Shown here: in pieces, positions 62,705 to 64,000 of the stretch
Position numbering within the stretch: position 1 is the stretch's first letter
Layout of the letters: each line of letters starts with the position of its first letter
Assembly (NCBI GenBank): GCA_050248275.1
Contig: JBFWSR010000001.1
Coordinates: 392,338-456,337 of the forward strand
Length of the DNA: 64,000 bases
Reading direction: 5' to 3'
From: CAILZL01 sp050248275
GTDB lineage: Bacteria; Pseudomonadota; Gammaproteobacteria; Steroidobacterales; Steroidobacteraceae
Notes under the pieces: model-generated
Databases searched by the model: none
What the model saw: the letters and a program-made list of their open reading frames with translations, nothing else
Told to the model about the DNA's origin: nothing
Program-made: the position numbers and the translations under genes

Positions 62705-63051
62705 GCGGTTGGGAGATGGGGACGCCCGCGGCGCCGTTTCCTGACTGATGTATTGTTGCAGTTGCTGGTTGATGGCGAACACGACCGGCTTGCCATTGGC
62801 CGTGTTGGCCTCGGCAATTTCAAATTCCCTGGCGAAGCGATGTCTGAGCTGCACGGTGTAGGAGCGGCTTATCCAGCTCCAGAAACTGTTTACGAAGATG
62901 GCTTCGTCCAGATCGCGCCATTTCACGCCGGCCACGATTTGCCGCACAGGTCGCTGGCGGAACTGGAAACGCTGGCAAGATTGTCGTGAGATGAGTCCGT
63001 AAGGGCGATGATCTGTGTAAGGCAGATGAGTGGAGCAGGTTCTATTGTAGT
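62705..63051 (-). other. Uncertain region left of the integron site, possible gene remnant
   Basis: A minus-strand frame stays open from 63109 to 62687, and its C-terminal part (KWRDLDEAIFVNSFWSWISRSYTVQLRHRF, with AREFEIAEANTANG) reads like a real protein, but its N-terminal part runs through the attC-like site and no start codon or RBS is convincing. It could be a truncated cassette gene. I do not claim a CDS. Confidence 0.3.
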
Positions 63052-63118
63052 TACCAACGGTTTGAGCTGAGCGGCTCGTGGCCGCAAGCGCCATGCCTGT
63101 GGAGGTCAAGGGTTAAGC
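63052..63118 (-). mobile_element. attC-like integron recombination site (downstream of cassette gene)
   Basis: Read on the minus strand the site opens with GCTTAAC (matching RYYYAAC), continues CCTTGACC, has an imperfect stem around GGCGCTTGCGG, and closes with CAGCTCAAACCGTTGGTA. The AGCTCAAAC-GTT arrangement is that of attC L'/R' boxes. The final GTTGGTA deviates from GTTRRRY at one base. The cassette gene's stop codon lies in the first box, as expected for a cassette. Confidence 0.6.
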
Positions 63119-63805
63119 CTCAACTCGCTGCAGCACCAGGCTACTGTGTGGGTCTTCTGACCGCCGCATTATTGCGTACTTGAGCCGAGTGGTCCGACCA
63201 AGTCGATCGCGAAACTCAATCTGGAGTTCAGCTCCTTCAATTTCCTTAGGCTGCGCAACTTCTGTTCGCACAACTATATGTTGGCCTTTATTGAATAGCG
63301 GCAAGGATTGAAGCCGCTTCAAACGTCCATCCTTGTGCAGCAGATTAACCACGAGTGCGGACGCAGTGTTCCCGACGTTTGAGATGCTGATGTTGTACGT
63401 TGAGTGCCCGTCCCCTCTGAAAGCGCCGCCGTCTGAGTCAATGTCCAAGACTGGACGCGCTTCTTCATCCCGAATCTGACGCTCCTGTGCCAATGCATCT
63501 CGCTCGCTTTCAACTTGCTGGCGAGAAACCTCAACGAGCGCCTGCTGCTGCTCGACTGAGTTCTTGAGCTCTTCGGCCTGCAAAAGCAACGCTTGGGTGC
63601 TGAGACGAAGTTCTTCCCCTTGCTGCAAGTACCCAAGGACAAGCCATAGGAACGCAAGTGGGGCAAAGACCCCGGCGAAGAAGTCACCCCATGTGTTCGG
63701 AGTCATCGCGACCACGTCGCTACGCTTTACGTACAGGAGAACGGCCATGGCGAGAATCCAGAGCACAGAGACCCATACTCCGAACTTGTAGCGTTTGTCT
63801 GTCAT
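63113..63805 (-). CDS. Integron cassette gene: membrane-anchored coiled-coil protein, unknown function
   Basis: The 230-residue protein has two hydrophobic helices near the N-terminus (KFGVWVSVLWILAMAVLLYV and FFAGVFAPLAFLWLVLGYL), a charged coiled coil (about residues 65-115) and a beta-rich Ig-like C-terminus (YNISISNVGNTASALVVNLLHKDGR). It is of a type commonly seen as unannotated genes in mobile regions. The ATG stands 17 bases after the GTTAGGC core of an attC-like site, as in typical cassettes. Codon use differs from the GC-rich neighbours. The function is unknown. Confidence 0.75.
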   Translation of the reverse strand: MTDKRYKFGVWVSVLWILAMAVLLYVKRSDVVAMTPNTWGDFFAGVFAPLAFLWLVLGYLQQGEELRLSTQALLLQAEELKNSVEQQQALVEVSRQQVESERDALAQERQIRDEEARPVLDIDSDGGAFRGDGHSTYNISISNVGNTASALVVNLLHKDGRLKRLQSLPLFNKGQHIVVRTEVAQPKEIEGAELQIEFRDRLGRTTRLKYAIMRRSEDPHSSLVLQRVEA

Positions 63806-63821
63806 GTGTGATTACCTTGAG

Positions 63822-63876
63822 GCCTAACGTGGAGCTAACCTGACCTGCGCGGCTCTTCGCGCAGGTCAGGTTAAGT
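63822..63876 (-). mobile_element. attC-like integron recombination site (upstream of cassette gene)
   Basis: On the minus strand it opens with ACTTAAC, carries a 16-bp perfect stem (63836-63851 with 63858-63873, loop of six bases), and ends in the classic core GTTAGGC at 63828-63822. The spacing to the next gene start and the core sequence fit a cassette boundary. The perfect stem is longer than usual for attC. Confidence 0.6.
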
Positions 63877-64000
63877 GATGGGATGGACTCCCCCTGGTTT
63901 TGTGGGTGCATCATGTCACCTGCTGTACTCATGTGGTGTGGGTGTCAGCGTCAACCAGAAGGAGTCCTGTCATGCATGCTAATACTGTGGCGGTCGATCT
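63877..64000 (+). mobile_element. Left end of an IS110/IS1111-family insertion sequence, truncated by the window edge
   Basis: The stretch between the attC-like site and the transposase start contains ATGGACTCCCCC near 63883, which resembles the subterminal inverted repeats of IS1111-group elements. Such elements are known to favour attC sites. The exact boundary with attC cannot be fixed from one end. Confidence 0.5.
63972..64000 (+). CDS. IS110/IS1111-family transposase, N-terminal start only
   Basis: ATG 63972 follows GAAGGAGT by a normal spacing and encodes MHANTVAVDL before the window ends. The T-V-A-V-D-L string is the first acidic residue of the DEDD (RuvC-like) transposases of IS110, which begin with xTVAVDLAK. 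Only nine codons are visible, so identification rests on this motif and the position. Confidence 0.55.

Noticed and set aside
62753..62989. 78-codon plus-strand open frame
   Set aside because: No RBS or recognisable motif, and the opposite strand reads more like protein; left as part of an uncertain region.

Overview
The window reads as a chromosomal segment of a Gram-negative gammaproteobacterium. Evidence is the TamA/TamB and Mla-type outer-membrane machinery, two TonB-dependent receptors, a FadE-type acyl-CoA dehydrogenase and an RND efflux operon. The mixture (Mdh of the Xanthomonas/Burkholderia type, DUF1840, sphingomonad-like TonB receptors) suggests a Nevskiales/Steroidobacterales/Xanthomonadales-like lineage, but that placement is inference. 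I saw no rRNA, tRNA or CRISPR array.

Layout. 0.4-6.6 kb: two paralogous exported PQQ-dependent sugar-dehydrogenase-like genes flank a YceI-like gene and a TonB receptor that carries an STN domain and a second, internal signal peptide. By eye this block, apart from YceI, is less GC-rich than the rest. 6.8-15.3 kb: an ECF sigma/anti-sigma pair lies beside two divergent operons (desaturase, FAD oxidoreductase, DUF1365, CFA synthase; and small membrane protein, DUF1295, second CFA-like methyltransferase). Their shared intergenic region holds two identical promoter-like motifs with the same spacing, on opposite strands. 15.3-20.1 kb: a Bcr/CflA-like MFS pump and an Mla-type lipid transport operon. 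20.2-30.4 kb: a CPA2 antiporter, an ABM-fold protein, an MscS channel, OtsB, Mdh, FadE and a Rieske oxygenase-GntR operon with a 26-bp palindromic operator. 30.5-41.4 kb: an M16 peptidase, an aldo/keto reductase, a PhoX-like protein, DUF1840, the YadGH ABC exporter, an orphan FlhC-like regulator and a second MscS channel. 41.7-50.3 kb: NudC, an NRDE protein, TamA, TamB, ThpR and a secreted SRPBCC-like protein. 50.4-52.9 kb: a DUF6152/DUF6644 envelope operon. 53.3-59.6 kb: TetR and a TolC/MFP/RND efflux operon. 60.0-62.7 kb: a TonB receptor with a CxxC in its plug, translationally coupled to an exported thioredoxin-like protein.

The right end (63.05-64.0 kb) looks like part of an integron cassette array. 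One minus-strand cassette gene is bracketed by two attC-like sites, and the start of an IS110/IS1111-family transposase abuts the outer site. Short palindromic repeats have entered coding sequence at two places: the C-terminus of the FAD oxidoreductase and the signal-peptide region of the TolC-like gene.

Most strongly supported are the housekeeping and envelope genes. Most interesting are the ECF-linked lipid cluster, the integron edge, the double-signal TonB receptor and the TonB receptor/thioredoxin pair.
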